A stretch of 64,000 nt of DNA from Allobosea sp. CRIB-10 (GCF_900112185.1 NZ_FOKP01000025.1:35321-99320), one strand, 5' to 3'. Positions 49,059-57,700 are shown, numbered from the stretch's first letter. Made by a program: numbers and translations. The notes: a model not told the origin generated them from the sequence alone.

Positions 49059-49487
49059 ATGACCGCCTATGATCCGAACAACATTTTCGCCAAGATCCTG
49101 CGCGGCGAACTGCCGGCCCACCGCGTCTACGAGGACGACCGGGCGCTCGCCTTCCTCGACATCATGCCGCGCGCGCCTGGCCACACGCTGGTGATCCCGA
49201 AGAACCCGGCCCGCAACCTGCTCGACATCGACGCCGGCGATCTCGGCTATGTCGCGACCATCGCCCAGCGCATCGCCCGGGCACAGATGCAGGCCTTCGA
49301 TGCCGACGGCATCACCGTGCAGCAGTTCAACGAGAGCGCCGGCGGCCAGGTCGTCTTCCACCTGCACGTCCACGTCATTCCGCGCCATGACGGCGCCGCG
49401 ATGAAACCGCCGGCCAGCGAAATGGCCAAGCCCGAGGATCTGGCGGCCGCCGCCGAAAAAATTCGAGCCGCGCTGAAAAATATTTGA
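49059..49487 (+). CDS. HIT-family protein
   Basis: This 142-residue protein has the histidine triad in HLHVHVIPRHD near residue 105. The N-terminal block is NNIFAKILRGELPAHRVYED, followed by LAFLDIMPRAPGHTLVIPK. HIT proteins hydrolyse or transfer nucleotides; this subgroup is Hint/HinT-like. It stands between the GNAT-like gene and the ECF41 promoter, and probably has its own transcript. Confidence 0.93.
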   Translation: MTAYDPNNIFAKILRGELPAHRVYEDDRALAFLDIMPRAPGHTLVIPKNPARNLLDIDAGDLGYVATIAQRIARAQMQAFDADGITVQQFNESAGGQVVFHLHVHVIPRHDGAAMKPPASEMAKPEDLAAAAEKIRAALKNI

Positions 49488-49493
49488 GCGGCA

Positions 49494-49520
49494 TGTCACG
49501 CGGGCGCTGGCCGCCTCGTC
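49494..49520 (+). promoter_or_regulatory. ECF41-type promoter of the AhpD-like / sigma-factor operon
   Basis: TGTCACG (49494-49500), a 16-base spacer and CGTC (49517-49520) match the ECF41 -35/-10 consensus TGTCAC-N16-CGTC. It lies 30 bases before the first AhpD-like ATG, whose operon ends with an ECF41-type sigma gene, so the sigma factor probably drives its own operon. Confidence 0.8.
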
Positions 49521-49550
49521 CTGTCTTCATCGAACCCGATGGAGAGAACG

Positions 49551-50018
49551 ATGACCCAGCGCCTCAATGGCTTCCAGACCGCCCCCGACGCCTACAAGGC
49601 CATGCTCGGCCTGCAGGACTACATCAATCAGTCGAAGCTGGAGCACAGCCTGCTCGAGCTGGTGAAGATCCGGGCATCGCAGATCAACCGCTGCGCCTAC
49701 TGCCTACACATGCACATCGCCGATGCGCGCAAGGCCGGCGAGAGTGAGATCCGGATTGCCCTGCTCAGCGCCTGGGAGGAATCCGAGCTCTTCACCCCGC
49801 GCGAGCGCGCCGTCCTGCGCTGGACAGAAGAGCTGACGCGGCTCGTCGACCGCAGCCCGAGCGACGAGGCCTTCGCCGAACTGCGCGAGCATTTCGACGA
49901 AAAGGATTGCGTCGACCTCTCGGTCGCCATCGGCATGATCAATCTCTGGAACCGGATCAATTGCGGCTTCCGCACGCTGCACCCGAATGATCGTCGCCGC
50001 GAGAAGGCCGCGGCCTGA
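49551..50018 (+). CDS. AhpD-like carboxymuconolactone decarboxylase family protein (1)
   Basis: This 155-residue protein starts MTQRLNGFQTAPDAYKAMLG. The redox motif is CAYCLHMHIADARKAGE, with the CxxC and following His of AhpD-like peroxidases. The domain is EHSLLELVKIRASQINRCAY to the WNRINCGFRTLHP end. It should act as a thiol peroxidase-like enzyme or similar. It is first in a three-gene operon with a paralogue and an ECF41 sigma factor, directly after an ECF41-type promoter. Confidence 0.92.
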   Translation: MTQRLNGFQTAPDAYKAMLGLQDYINQSKLEHSLLELVKIRASQINRCAYCLHMHIADARKAGESEIRIALLSAWEESELFTPRERAVLRWTEELTRLVDRSPSDEAFAELREHFDEKDCVDLSVAIGMINLWNRINCGFRTLHPNDRRREKAAA

Positions 50019-50039
50019 CGCTGCATCGAACAGCCTGCT

Positions 50040-50059
50040 GGCCCGGCAGTCGCCGGGCC
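50040..50059. other. stem-loop between tandem AhpD-like genes
   Basis: GGCCCGGC / GCCGGGCC is a perfect 8-bp stem with an AGTC loop, in the 69-base gap between the two paralogues. It may slow decay of the upstream message or lower downstream expression. No T tract follows. Confidence 0.6.
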
Positions 50060-50087
50060 GGAAATGCTTCAGCCCGAAAGCCCCATC

Positions 50088-50561
50088 ATGAGCAAGCGCC
50101 TCAACCCCTACACCACCGCCCCCGAGACCATGAAGCCGATGATCGCGCTCGAAGCGTCGATCAAGGAGAGCGGCCTCGAGCACAGCCTGATCCACCTGGT
50201 GAAGATGCGAGCCTCGCAGATCAATGGCTGCGCCTATTGCCTGCACATGCACTCGGCCGACGCGATCAAGGAGGGCGAGAGCCCGGCCCGCCTCTTCCTG
50301 CTCGACGCCTGGCACGAGTCGGCGCTCTATACGCCGCGTGAGCGCGCCGCCCTCGCCTGGACCGATGCGCTGACGCTGATCGCGAAAACCCATGCGCCGG
50401 ACGAGGCCTATGACGAGGTCGTCAGCCATTTCAGCCCGGAGGAAACCGTGAAGCTCACTCTGTTGATCGGCACGATCAACACCTGGAACCGCATCGCCAT
50501 CGGCTTCCGCACCAGCCATCCCAGCGACCGGCCGGCCAAGGCCGGTGCGACGGCTGCCTGA
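50088..50561 (+). CDS. AhpD-like carboxymuconolactone decarboxylase family protein (2)
   Basis: This 157-residue paralogue of the gene at 49551 starts MSKRLNPYTTAPETMKPMIA. The redox motif is NGCAYCLHMHSADAIKEGE, again CxxC plus His. The two proteins are clearly related but not recent copies. It probably shares the promoter at 49494. An upstream ATG at 50064 was rejected. Confidence 0.92.
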   Translation: MSKRLNPYTTAPETMKPMIALEASIKESGLEHSLIHLVKMRASQINGCAYCLHMHSADAIKEGESPARLFLLDAWHESALYTPRERAALAWTDALTLIAKTHAPDEAYDEVVSHFSPEETVKLTLLIGTINTWNRIAIGFRTSHPSDRPAKAGATAA

Positions 50562-50571
50562 GACGCTTGCC

Positions 50572-51459
50572 ATGACCGCCCCGGACGATATCTTCGAGAC
50601 GCATCGCCGTTTCCTGACCCGCCTCGCCTATCGCATGCTCGGCTCGGTCAGCGATGCCGAGGATATCGTCCAGGAGGCCTGGCTGCGCTGGCGCGACGTG
50701 CCGCAGGACGAGATCGAGGTACCCCGCGCCTATCTCGCCCGCACCGTCACGCGCCTCTGCCTCGACCAGATGAAGTCGGCCCGCAGCAAGCGCGAGTTCT
50801 ATGTCGGCGCCTGGCTGCCGGAGCCATTGGTCGAGGAGATCGGCGCGGCCGAAGCCGATGCCGACACCCGGCTCGACGCCCCGATCGCGCTGATGCTGGC
50901 GCTCGAACGGCTCTCGCCGCTCGAGCGCGCCGCCTTTCTGCTGCATGACGTCTTCGAGCTGGATTTCGCCGAGATCGCCCGCACCATCGATCGCAGCGAA
51001 AGCGCCTGCCGCCAGCTCGCAAAGCGCGCCCGCGAGCATGTCCGCATCGACATGCCGCCGCGCAACAAGATCGATCCCGCCGAGGCGAAGCGTTTCGTCG
51101 ACGCCTTCTTCAAGGCCGCCCACAAGGCCGACACCAGCGATCTTCAGACGCTGCTGGCACAGGATGTCGCCTTCCACAGCGACGGCGGCGGCAAGGTGCT
51201 GGCAGTCATGAACGTGCTCCACGGCATCGATCGCGTCGCGCGTTTTTTTGCCGGCATCGCCCGCAAGGTGATCAGCCAGCAGAAATCGACCACTGTTTAC
51301 AAGCCCGTGATGATCAACGGCCTGCCCGGCTATCTCAGCCTCGAGCGCGGCGAAACCCTGCAGGCGACGGCGCTCGACATCCGCGACGGCCGCGTCCACG
51401 CGATCTATGTCGTGCGCAACCCCGACAAACTCCGGCACATCACGCTGGCGGCCGATTAG
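50572..51459 (+). CDS. ECF41-type RNA polymerase sigma factor (SigJ-like)
   Basis: The product has 295 residues. Sigma2 (about 8-75, YRMLGSVSDAEDIVQEAWLR) and sigma4 (about 110-160, LSPLERAAFLLHDVFELDFA) are followed by a long SnoaL/NTF2-like C-terminal domain (about 175-290, with KRFVDAFFKAAHKADTSDLQ). That fused domain replaces an anti-sigma factor and is the mark of ECF41. These genes are usually next to CMD, oxidoreductase or epimerase genes, as here. The C-terminal extension is known in this group to modulate activity. Confidence 0.93.
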   Translation: MTAPDDIFETHRRFLTRLAYRMLGSVSDAEDIVQEAWLRWRDVPQDEIEVPRAYLARTVTRLCLDQMKSARSKREFYVGAWLPEPLVEEIGAAEADADTRLDAPIALMLALERLSPLERAAFLLHDVFELDFAEIARTIDRSESACRQLAKRAREHVRIDMPPRNKIDPAEAKRFVDAFFKAAHKADTSDLQTLLAQDVAFHSDGGGKVLAVMNVLHGIDRVARFFAGIARKVISQQKSTTVYKPVMINGLPGYLSLERGETLQATALDIRDGRVHAIYVVRNPDKLRHITLAAD

Positions 51460-51486
51460 GACCTGCGGATTTATTCGGAAACACAT

Positions 51487-51594
51487 CGTCATGCTGGACA
51501 AGCGGCTTTAGCCGCGCAGCTCCGGGATCCGTCGTAAAGCTCCGGAGCCCTCCGATGGATCCCGGGCCGAGCTTCGCTCGCCCAGGATGACGAC
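51487..51594. repeat. palindromic intergenic element, family D, copy 1
   Basis: This 108-base element has GTCATGCTGGACAAGCGGC, then GCGCAGCTCCGGGATCC and a right end GGATCCCGG...CCAGGATGAC. It aligns with 53815-53921 in its left half (ACAAGCG, GCGCAGCTCCGG, ATCC, TCGTA). Both outer ends pair. It lies between the ECF41 gene and the M48 peptidase gene. Confidence 0.85.
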
Positions 51595-51751
51595 GGTGAT
51601 TCCGAGGGAACTCAACGCACTCTGTCACTCTGGAATGACGCAACGTCAGAGCGAAAATAGCTCAAACCACACGCGAACCGACGCGATCATGGCTCAAATG
51701 TGGACAAGGCGCTTCAGCTAGCTGATTTCATCCACGCTGGAGCCTTGCGCT

Positions 51752-52594
51752 ATGAATTTTGACATTTCCCAAGTGAAGCACCCGAAAGAAAAGCTCTATG
51801 GTAGCATCATGCTCGCCGTCGGCGTCCTGATCTGGGCGTTGGTCATCGGTTTCATCATGCTCAGCCTGCTCCGTGGCCAGCTCTATGCCGCGATGCTCGC
51901 TTTGATTTACTTTGCCGCCTTCTGGCTGTTCTCCTATTGGGCCCGCGCCCTCACCCGCGCCTATATGATGGGTCATTTCGTCATGGTCGGGCCCGACCAG
52001 TTCCCGCATATCCATCGCATGGTCGAGGACGGCGCCCGCGCGCTCGGCCTGCGCGAGATCCCGCAGACCTTCGTCTACAACTCCAGCGGCGTCCTGAACG
52101 CGATGGCGCTGCGCCTCGTCGGCCGCCAGCGCTATATCTGGCTGACTTCGGCCCTGCTCGACGCCGACAATGACGAGCAGGTTCGCTTCGTCATTGGCCA
52201 TGAGCTCGGCCATCACGTCGCCGGCCATCTCGACGAGCCCTGGAGCTATCTGCGCTTCCCCGGCCACATCGTCCCCTTCCTCGGCGCCGCCTATTCGCGC
52301 GGCCGCGAACTGACCTGCGACCGCATCGGCGCCTTCGTCGCCCGCGACCTCCAGGCCGCGCGCACCGGCCTGCAGATGCTGGCCTGCGGCAGCGTCAGGC
52401 TGAACGCCCAGATGAACCCCGACTCCTTCCAGAAGCAGGAGCAGATGGTGCCCGGCATCTCCGGCTTTTTCCTCAAGATCGTCTCGCACTATCCGCGCCA
52501 CACCCGCCGCGTCGAGGCGGTGACGCAGTGGTACAAGACGCAGCCGGCCGCCAGCCAGCCGATCCGCCCGAGCTTCGCGCCGCGGCCAGCATAA
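51752..52594 (+). CDS. M48-family membrane metalloprotease
   Basis: This 280-residue protein has two N-terminal membrane segments (MLAVGVLIWALVIGFIMLSL and AMLALIYFAAFWLFSYWARA). The zinc site HELGHH in FVIGHELGHHVAGH (about 146-159) has the third ligand Glu in GRELTCDR. This HtpX/YggG-like type probably degrades damaged membrane or periplasmic proteins. A strong terminator follows 36 bases after the stop. The catalytic domain looks complete. Confidence 0.92.
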   Translation: MNFDISQVKHPKEKLYGSIMLAVGVLIWALVIGFIMLSLLRGQLYAAMLALIYFAAFWLFSYWARALTRAYMMGHFVMVGPDQFPHIHRMVEDGARALGLREIPQTFVYNSSGVLNAMALRLVGRQRYIWLTSALLDADNDEQVRFVIGHELGHHVAGHLDEPWSYLRFPGHIVPFLGAAYSRGRELTCDRIGAFVARDLQAARTGLQMLACGSVRLNAQMNPDSFQKQEQMVPGISGFFLKIVSHYPRHTRRVEAVTQWYKTQPAASQPIRPSFAPRPA

Positions 52595-52629
52595 GCGCTG
52601 CAGCGGACGCATCTCGACGCCTCATCGGG

Positions 52630-52654
52630 CCGGCGCCCCGCGGGCGCCGGTTTT
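52630..52654 (+). terminator. rho-independent terminator of the M48 peptidase gene
   Basis: CCGGCGCCC / GGGCGCCGG makes a 9-bp stem (52630-52650) with a CGC loop, followed by four Ts. Confidence 0.88.
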
Positions 52655-52688
52655 CATATGGAAGGCATTGGACAGCGCAGCCCGGCGT

Positions 52689-53045
52689 TCAGCTCAACCA
52701 GACAGCGCCGCCGATCAGCACCGCCTCGCCGGCGAGCACTGCCAGCATCACCCGGCGCCGCCAGGCGAGGACGATCGTGACAGCGACAGCCAGCGCCGCC
52801 AGCCTGACCGTCAGCGGCACCCCCGCGAGCGCACCGGGTGCCGCCAGCACCAGCTTGGCCACGACGCCGGCCAGCAGCGCCGTCGCGACCAGCCTGACCC
52901 ATTCGAGCCAGGGCGAGCTTTCGTCCAGCTTCCGCGCGAAGGCGACGGCGAGCCAGCGCCAGATCTCGGTCGGCAGCACCGCGAACAGGACGAGGGCGAG
53001 ATAGGGCCACCACGGGCCATCGAGGAAGGCGATCGGCTGGGTCAT
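52689..53045 (-). CDS. azlD: AzlD-family branched-chain amino-acid export subunit
   Basis: This 118-residue protein of four hydrophobic segments has WPYLALVLFAVLPTEIWRWL, then LVATALLAGVVAKLVLAAPG and TVRLAALAVAVTIVLAWRRR. The ALPTE-like LPTEIWR motif and position right after AzlC identify AzlD. ATG 53045 overlaps the azlC stop by four bases. Confidence 0.9.
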   Translation of the reverse strand: MTQPIAFLDGPWWPYLALVLFAVLPTEIWRWLAVAFARKLDESSPWLEWVRLVATALLAGVVAKLVLAAPGALAGVPLTVRLAALAVAVTIVLAWRRRVMLAVLAGEAVLIGGAVWLS

Positions 53046-53776
53046 GCGCCGGCCTTCCGCGCCTTGCGCCAGCGCTGGACCAGGAAGGCGATGCTGCCGC
53101 CGGCGATGCCGCTGGCGATCAGGTCGAAGCCGCCGCCGATCGCCCAGCTCGCCACCGGCGCAAGGGCGAGGCCAAGCCCAATCGCGATGGTGTCGCCGAG
53201 GCCACGAATGCCGGCGACCATCGACGACAGGAAGAAGATCGGCGTCAGGCAGAGCAATCCGGCCGCGACCGGCGCCGGCACCACGCCGGCGAGATGAAAG
53301 CCCGCATAGGTGCAGAACGCGCTGACGGCGATCAGCGCATTGGCGAAGCCGAGGAAATAGCCGACCCGTTGTTCGGGCGGGATGTTCGGCAGCCGCCTGA
53401 GCGCCTCGACCCAGGCGGTGACGGCGACGAAATGCGCGATCAGCATCTGCTGCGCCACGCTCTGGCCCGGCCGGCGCAGCAGCGGCAGCAGCGCCACGGT
53501 CATCGGCAGGAAACGCAGCGAGGCGAAGCCGATGGCGAGCGCGATCGCGCTCCAGGCGGCGCCTGCGGCGATCGAAGCGAAGAACAGCACCTGCGACGGG
53601 CCGGCCCAGACCAGGAGCGTCGAGAGTACGGCGGCCTCGACAGGATAGCCGACATCGCGCGCCAATGTGCCGACGCCCATCAGCGAGAGCCCGACAATCC
53701 AGGCCGGCAGCATCGCCGCATCGCGAAAACCGCGCGCCCAGGGTCGCAGCCATTGATTTGGGGCAGCCTCGGTCAT
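53042..53776 (-). CDS. azlC: AzlC-family branched-chain amino-acid exporter
   Basis: This 244-residue protein has about six membrane segments and the AzlC run RDAAMLPAWIVGLSLMGVGT. STLLVWAGPSQVLFFASIAA and FLPMTVALLPLLRRPG are the other family blocks. AzlC and AzlD together export branched-chain amino acids or analogues. ATG 53776 starts MTEAAPNQW. The pair is a two-gene operon. Confidence 0.92.
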   Translation of the reverse strand: MTEAAPNQWLRPWARGFRDAAMLPAWIVGLSLMGVGTLARDVGYPVEAAVLSTLLVWAGPSQVLFFASIAAGAAWSAIALAIGFASLRFLPMTVALLPLLRRPGQSVAQQMLIAHFVAVTAWVEALRRLPNIPPEQRVGYFLGFANALIAVSAFCTYAGFHLAGVVPAPVAAGLLCLTPIFFLSSMVAGIRGLGDTIAIGLGLALAPVASWAIGGGFDLIASGIAGGSIAFLVQRWRKARKAGA

Positions 53777-53814
53777 GCTGTCATCGCGCTGTCCGAGAGC
53801 GATGAAAACCGGGC

Positions 53815-53921
53815 CGTCATTCCGGACAAGCGCCGCAGGCGCGCAGCTCCGGAATCCATCGTAGAGCGCCCAGTCCTATAATGGATTCCGGCGCTCCGCT
53901 TCGCTACGGCCGGAATGACGG
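53815..53921. repeat. palindromic intergenic element, family D, copy 2
   Basis: This 107-base element has left CCGTCATTCCGG and right CCGGAATGACGG, perfectly inverted, with an inner GGAATCCAT / ATGGATTCC pair. The middle GGACAAGCG and GCGCAGCTCCGG match copy 1 at 51487-51594. Confidence 0.9.
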
Positions 53922-54038
53922 AGCCCTTTTCGAAACCGGAGCGGTTCTGGGTTCCTAGCTCAGGTCTCTGGCGTGCCTCGGAACGACGCGCGAAGTTTCG
54001 CACAAACCAGCCGCGCCAATTGCCAATAGGCTCTGCTC

Positions 54039-54065
54039 CTTCCCCACCGCAAGCGGGGGGAAGGG
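54039..54065. repeat. short CT/GA-rich hairpin, family E-like
   Basis: CTTCCCC / GGGGAAG with a GC-rich loop resembles the end hairpin of the coding-region element at 47772. It may be a worn remnant of the same family. Confidence 0.5.
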
Positions 54066-54142
54066 AACGCGCTTGACTGCCGAGCGACTGCCTTGCGTTC
54101 GAGCTGTGGCTTGAGAATCGGATCATCGGACCGAGAGATACG

Positions 54143-54172
54143 AAAAAGGCCCGCAGCAGCTGCGAGCCCTTT
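54143..54172 (-). terminator. rho-independent terminator of the clpA operon
   Basis: Read leftward, AAAGGGCTCGCAGC pairs with GCTGCGGGCCTTT with one small bulge, followed by TT and a short T run. It lies 74 bases past the 54246 gene stop. Confidence 0.75.
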
Positions 54173-54245
54173 CGCTTAAAGCGCATGACGCTGGTCGCAT
54201 GACAGCCACCAGACCGCGCGCCCGCTCTGCGTCCAGCGCAAGCGA

Positions 54246-54521
54246 TCAGAAGCTCTTCATCGCCAGCCCGATCAGCTCCTGGAAGAAATCCATCGCTTCC
54301 TTCGGGATGCCGCCGACCGCGCGATAGCCGAGATAGAGCAGATAGAGGAAGGCCGGGACCATGATCCAGCCCAGCACCTCCTCGAAGATGATCCGGCGCC
54401 GGCGGCGGCGGGCCCGCTTCTCGAACCAGCCGAGCTTTTCCTTGGGCGCCGGAGCGGCCGCCTGAGCGGCGACCTCGCCTTCTTGAGCCCAGACGCTTTC
54501 CGACTTGCGCTTGAAGAACAC
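54246..54521 (-). CDS. small single-pass membrane protein next to clpA
   Basis: This 91-residue protein has an N-terminal cytoplasmic part with basic EKRARRRRRRIIFEEVLGW, then a membrane helix (GWIMVPAFLYLLYLGYRAV) and a short amphipathic C-terminus. It starts four bases after clpA, so it is probably co-transcribed. It is conserved in type in rhizobia to my recollection, but no function is known to me. It has no Cys. Confidence 0.7.
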   Translation of the reverse strand: MFFKRKSESVWAQEGEVAAQAAAPAPKEKLGWFEKRARRRRRRIIFEEVLGWIMVPAFLYLLYLGYRAVGGIPKEAMDFFQELIGLAMKSF

Positions 54522-54525
54522 CGGA

Positions 54526-57048
54526 TCAGGCCTTGGTCAACGGAACCTTCGGAACGGTACGGACGCTACGCGCTGCCTTGGGCGGCTCGACCGGAGCATC
54601 CGGCTTCGGGCCGCGCTTGGCGCCGCCCGATCCGGCCGACTTGGCCTTGCCCGGCGTCCTAGTCAACCCCTTGGCCCGCGGCTTGCGCGTGCGCTTCTCG
54701 GCCGCGGCGGCGACGTCCTTCTCCGGCTTGGGCTTGACCGGCCCGTCCGGGAATTCGAGGCCGAGCACCTTGATGCCGGTCTCGGACTGGATCACCACAA
54801 CCTTGACCGCGCCGCCATTCTTCAGTCGGCCGAACAGCACCTCGTCTGCCAGCGGCGTCTTGATCGTCTGCTGGATCAGGCGGGCCATCGGGCGAGCGCC
54901 CATCGCCTCGTCATAGCCGTTCTCGACCAGCCATTCGCGCGCCTCGTCCGAGAGCTCGATGGTGACGTTGCGGTCGGCGAGCTGCGCTTCGAGCTGCAGC
55001 ACGAACTTGTCGACGACGCGGGCCACGACCGTCTTCGGCAGATGGCCAAAGGAGATCGTCGCGTCGAGCCGGTTGCGGAATTCCGGCGCGAACAGCTTGT
55101 TGATCGCCTCGGTGTCGTCGCCTTCGCGTTTCTGGCGGGTGAAGCCATAGGCGTTCTTGGCCATGTCGGCGGCGCCGGCATTGGTGGTCATGATCAGGAT
55201 GACGTTCCTGAAATCGACCTGCTTGCCGTTGTTGTCGGTCAGCTTGCCGTGGTCCATCACCTGCAGGAGGATGTTGAACAGGTCGGGATGGGCCTTCTCG
55301 ATCTCGTCAAGCAGCAGCACGCAATGCGGATGCTGGTCGATCTGGTCGGTCAGGAGGCCGCCCTGGTCGAAGCCGACATAGCCCGGAGGCGCGCCGATCA
55401 ATCGCGAGACGGTGTGACGCTCCATGTATTCCGACATGTCGACGCGCACGAGCTCGACGCCGAGCGAGGAGGAGAGCTGGCGGGCGACCTCGGTCTTGCC
55501 GACGCCGGTCGGGCCGGCGAAGAGATAGCAGCCGATCGGCTTCTCGCCGTCGCGCAGGCCGGCGCGGGCGAGCTTGATCGAGGAGGACAGCGCCTCGATC
55601 GCCTTCTCCTGGCCATAGACGGTGCGCTTCAGCGTGGTCTCGAGATTGCGCAGCACCTCGGCGTCGTCCTTGGAGACGGTCTTGGCCGGGATGCGCGCCA
55701 TCGTCGCGATCGCCGCCTCGATCTCCTTGACGCCGATCGTCTTCTTGCGCTTGGCCTCGGTCACCAGCATCTGCGAGGCGCCGGTCTCGTCGATCACGTC
55801 GATCGCCTTGTCCGGCAGCTTGCGGTCATGGATGTAGCGCGCCGACAGCTCCACCGCCGCCTTGATGGCGTCGTTGGTGTAGCGCAGCTTGTGGAACTCC
55901 TCGAAATAGGGCTTCAGCCCCTTCAGGATCTCGATCGTGTCCGGCACCGACGGCTCGTTGACGTCGATCTTCTGGAAGCGCCGGACCAGCGCCCGGTCCT
56001 TCTCGAAATACTGGCGGTATTCCTTGTAGGTGGTCGAGCCGATGCAGCGCAGCGAGCCCGAGGCCAGCGCCGGCTTCAGCAGGTTCGAGGCGTCCATCGC
56101 GCCGCCCGAGGTCGCACCGGCACCGATCACCGTATGAATCTCGTCGATGAACATGATCGCCTTAGGGTGCTGCTCGATCTCCTTCATCACCTGCTTGAGG
56201 CGTTCCTCGAAATCGCCGCGATAGCGCGTGCCGGCGAGCAGCGTGCCCATGTCGAGCGAGAAGACGGTCGCGTCCTCCAGCACCTCCGGCACCTCGCCGC
56301 GCACGATCTTGAGCGCCAGGCCCTCGGCGATCGCGGTCTTGCCGACGCCGGGGTCGCCGACCAGCAGCGGATTGTTCTTCTGCCGGCGGCAGAGGATCTG
56401 GATGGTGCGCTGCACCTCGGCCTCGCGGCCGATCAGCGGATCGATGCGGCCATCCCGCGCCTTGCGATTGAGGTTGACGCAGTAAGCGTCGAGCGCGCTT
56501 TCTTTTTTCTTCTTGTCCTTGTCGCCGTCCTGGGCCTGTTCGCTGCGCTGTTCGCGCTGCTCCGGCTCCTCTTCGGCGCCGCGCACGGGCCGGCTCTCGC
56601 TGGCGCCGGGACGCTTGGCGATGCCGTGGCTGATGTAGTTGACCGCGTCGTAGCGGGTCATGTCCTGCTCCTGCAGGAAGTAGGCGGCGTGGCTCTCGCG
56701 CTCGGCGAACATCGCCACGAGCACGTTGGCCCCGGTCACCTCCTCGCGGCCGGACGATTGGACATGGATCACCGCACGCTGGATCACGCGCTGGAAGCCG
56801 GCGGTCGGCTTGGAATCGTCACGTCCGTCGGTGACGAGATTGGTCAGCTCCGCATCGATGTAATCGACGAGGTTGCGGCGCAGCGTGTCGAGATCGACGC
56901 TGCAGGCGCGCATCACCGCCGCGGCATCTTGGTCATCGACCAGCGCCAGCAGCAGGTGTTCCAACGTCGCATATTCGTGGTGGCGCTCATTGGCGAGCGC
57001 GAGGGCCCGGTGAAGCGCCTGTTCGAGGCTACGCGAGAAGCTCGGCAA
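54526..57048 (-). CDS. clpA: ATP-dependent Clp protease ATP-binding subunit ClpA
   Basis: This 840-residue Hsp100 unfoldase has an N-domain (about 1-150, PSFSRSLEQALHRALALANE), AAA1 (about 185-420, Walker A GDPGVGKTA, Walker B MFIDEIHTV) and AAA2 (about 470-745, Walker A GPTGVGKTE, Walker B LLLDEIEKAHPDLF). A Lys/Pro-rich C-terminal tail of about 60 residues follows. TTG 57048 gives the normal MPSFSRSLEQ start with GGGAG upstream; a TTG at 57063 would add five residues. It unfolds substrates for ClpP, with ClpS as adaptor from the next gene. Confidence 0.95.
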   Translation of the reverse strand: MPSFSRSLEQALHRALALANERHHEYATLEHLLLALVDDQDAAAVMRACSVDLDTLRRNLVDYIDAELTNLVTDGRDDSKPTAGFQRVIQRAVIHVQSSGREEVTGANVLVAMFAERESHAAYFLQEQDMTRYDAVNYISHGIAKRPGASESRPVRGAEEEPEQREQRSEQAQDGDKDKKKKESALDAYCVNLNRKARDGRIDPLIGREAEVQRTIQILCRRQKNNPLLVGDPGVGKTAIAEGLALKIVRGEVPEVLEDATVFSLDMGTLLAGTRYRGDFEERLKQVMKEIEQHPKAIMFIDEIHTVIGAGATSGGAMDASNLLKPALASGSLRCIGSTTYKEYRQYFEKDRALVRRFQKIDVNEPSVPDTIEILKGLKPYFEEFHKLRYTNDAIKAAVELSARYIHDRKLPDKAIDVIDETGASQMLVTEAKRKKTIGVKEIEAAIATMARIPAKTVSKDDAEVLRNLETTLKRTVYGQEKAIEALSSSIKLARAGLRDGEKPIGCYLFAGPTGVGKTEVARQLSSSLGVELVRVDMSEYMERHTVSRLIGAPPGYVGFDQGGLLTDQIDQHPHCVLLLDEIEKAHPDLFNILLQVMDHGKLTDNNGKQVDFRNVILIMTTNAGAADMAKNAYGFTRQKREGDDTEAINKLFAPEFRNRLDATISFGHLPKTVVARVVDKFVLQLEAQLADRNVTIELSDEAREWLVENGYDEAMGARPMARLIQQTIKTPLADEVLFGRLKNGGAVKVVVIQSETGIKVLGLEFPDGPVKPKPEKDVAAAAEKRTRKPRAKGLTRTPGKAKSAGSGGAKRGPKPDAPVEPPKAARSVRTVPKVPLTKA

Positions 57049-57091
57049 GGTCAGCGCTCCCAATCCAGTTTCGAGAGGATGATGTTCAAAG

Positions 57092-57517
57092 CTACTTTTT
57101 CTCCATCACGCATTGCAGCGGATGCATGTGCTTGCGGGCGAGGTCCATGACCAGGGTGACCTTGGTCTCGGCGACCTCGTAGGTGAAGACGCCGCATTCG
57201 CCGACGCCGTTCTGGTGGACATGCATCATGATGCGCGTCGCTTCGGCCCGGTCCTTGTTGAAGAACCGCTCCAGCACATGCACCACGAACTCCATCGGCG
57301 TGTAATCGTCATTGAGGATCAGCACGCGGTAGAGATTGGGCTTGCGCGTCCGTGTCCGGGTCAGGACGGCCGTGCCGGTGCCACGGTCGCCGTCGGTCGG
57401 GCCGGATGGCGCCCGCGGCTTCGAAGCCAGACGCGGCGCAAAAGCGGACACGGTCTCGCGCGGCGTATTGCCGGCTGGCAGGTCCTGATCGATTGGCGTC
57501 GTGGCTGCTTGGCTCAA
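57092..57517 (-). CDS. clpS: ClpS adaptor for ClpA
   Basis: The product has about 141 residues. A disordered N-terminus rich in Pro, Arg and Thr precedes the ClpS core (about 65-141) with LYRVLILNDDYTPMEFVVHV and KDRAEATRIMMHVHQNGVG; the N-degron pocket residues Asp and Met are visible. It delivers N-end-rule substrates to ClpA. The start is uncertain: no ATG is present, TTG 57517 is used here, and TTG 57544 is an alternative. It is upstream of clpA with a 43-base gap. Confidence 0.93.
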   Translation of the reverse strand: MSQAATTPIDQDLPAGNTPRETVSAFAPRLASKPRAPSGPTDGDRGTGTAVLTRTRTRKPNLYRVLILNDDYTPMEFVVHVLERFFNKDRAEATRIMMHVHQNGVGECGVFTYEVAETKVTLVMDLARKHMHPLQCVMEKK

Positions 57518-57700
57518 GATGTCCGTCCCGAAGGCTGACCTCAAGATAGTGCTTCGCTCACGAATTTACAGGCGTCTCACCTGCTTCGCCAGCCCGTTGC
57601 GGCCGCAGGCCACAGCGAACCGACATTTTTGAACCGGACGAACGAAAACCAGGCCTGGAATAGCCCGGCTTCCCAGGGGCTTGCGGCGCCGCGGTCGCTC

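Larger units (their letters stand above)
53777..54245. other. non-coding region with several palindromes
   Basis: This 469-base gap between azlC and the 54246 gene has no credible gene. It contains the family D element (53815-53921), a short family E hairpin (54039-54065) and the terminator of the clpA operon (54143-54172). The sequence between them is plain. Confidence 0.75.

Noticed and set aside
54505..57150. An 881-codon rightward open frame opposite clpA
   Set aside because: It is the antisense shadow of clpA, produced by high GC and codon bias. Its translation has no recognisable domain and is dominated by Arg, Ala, Leu and Asp.
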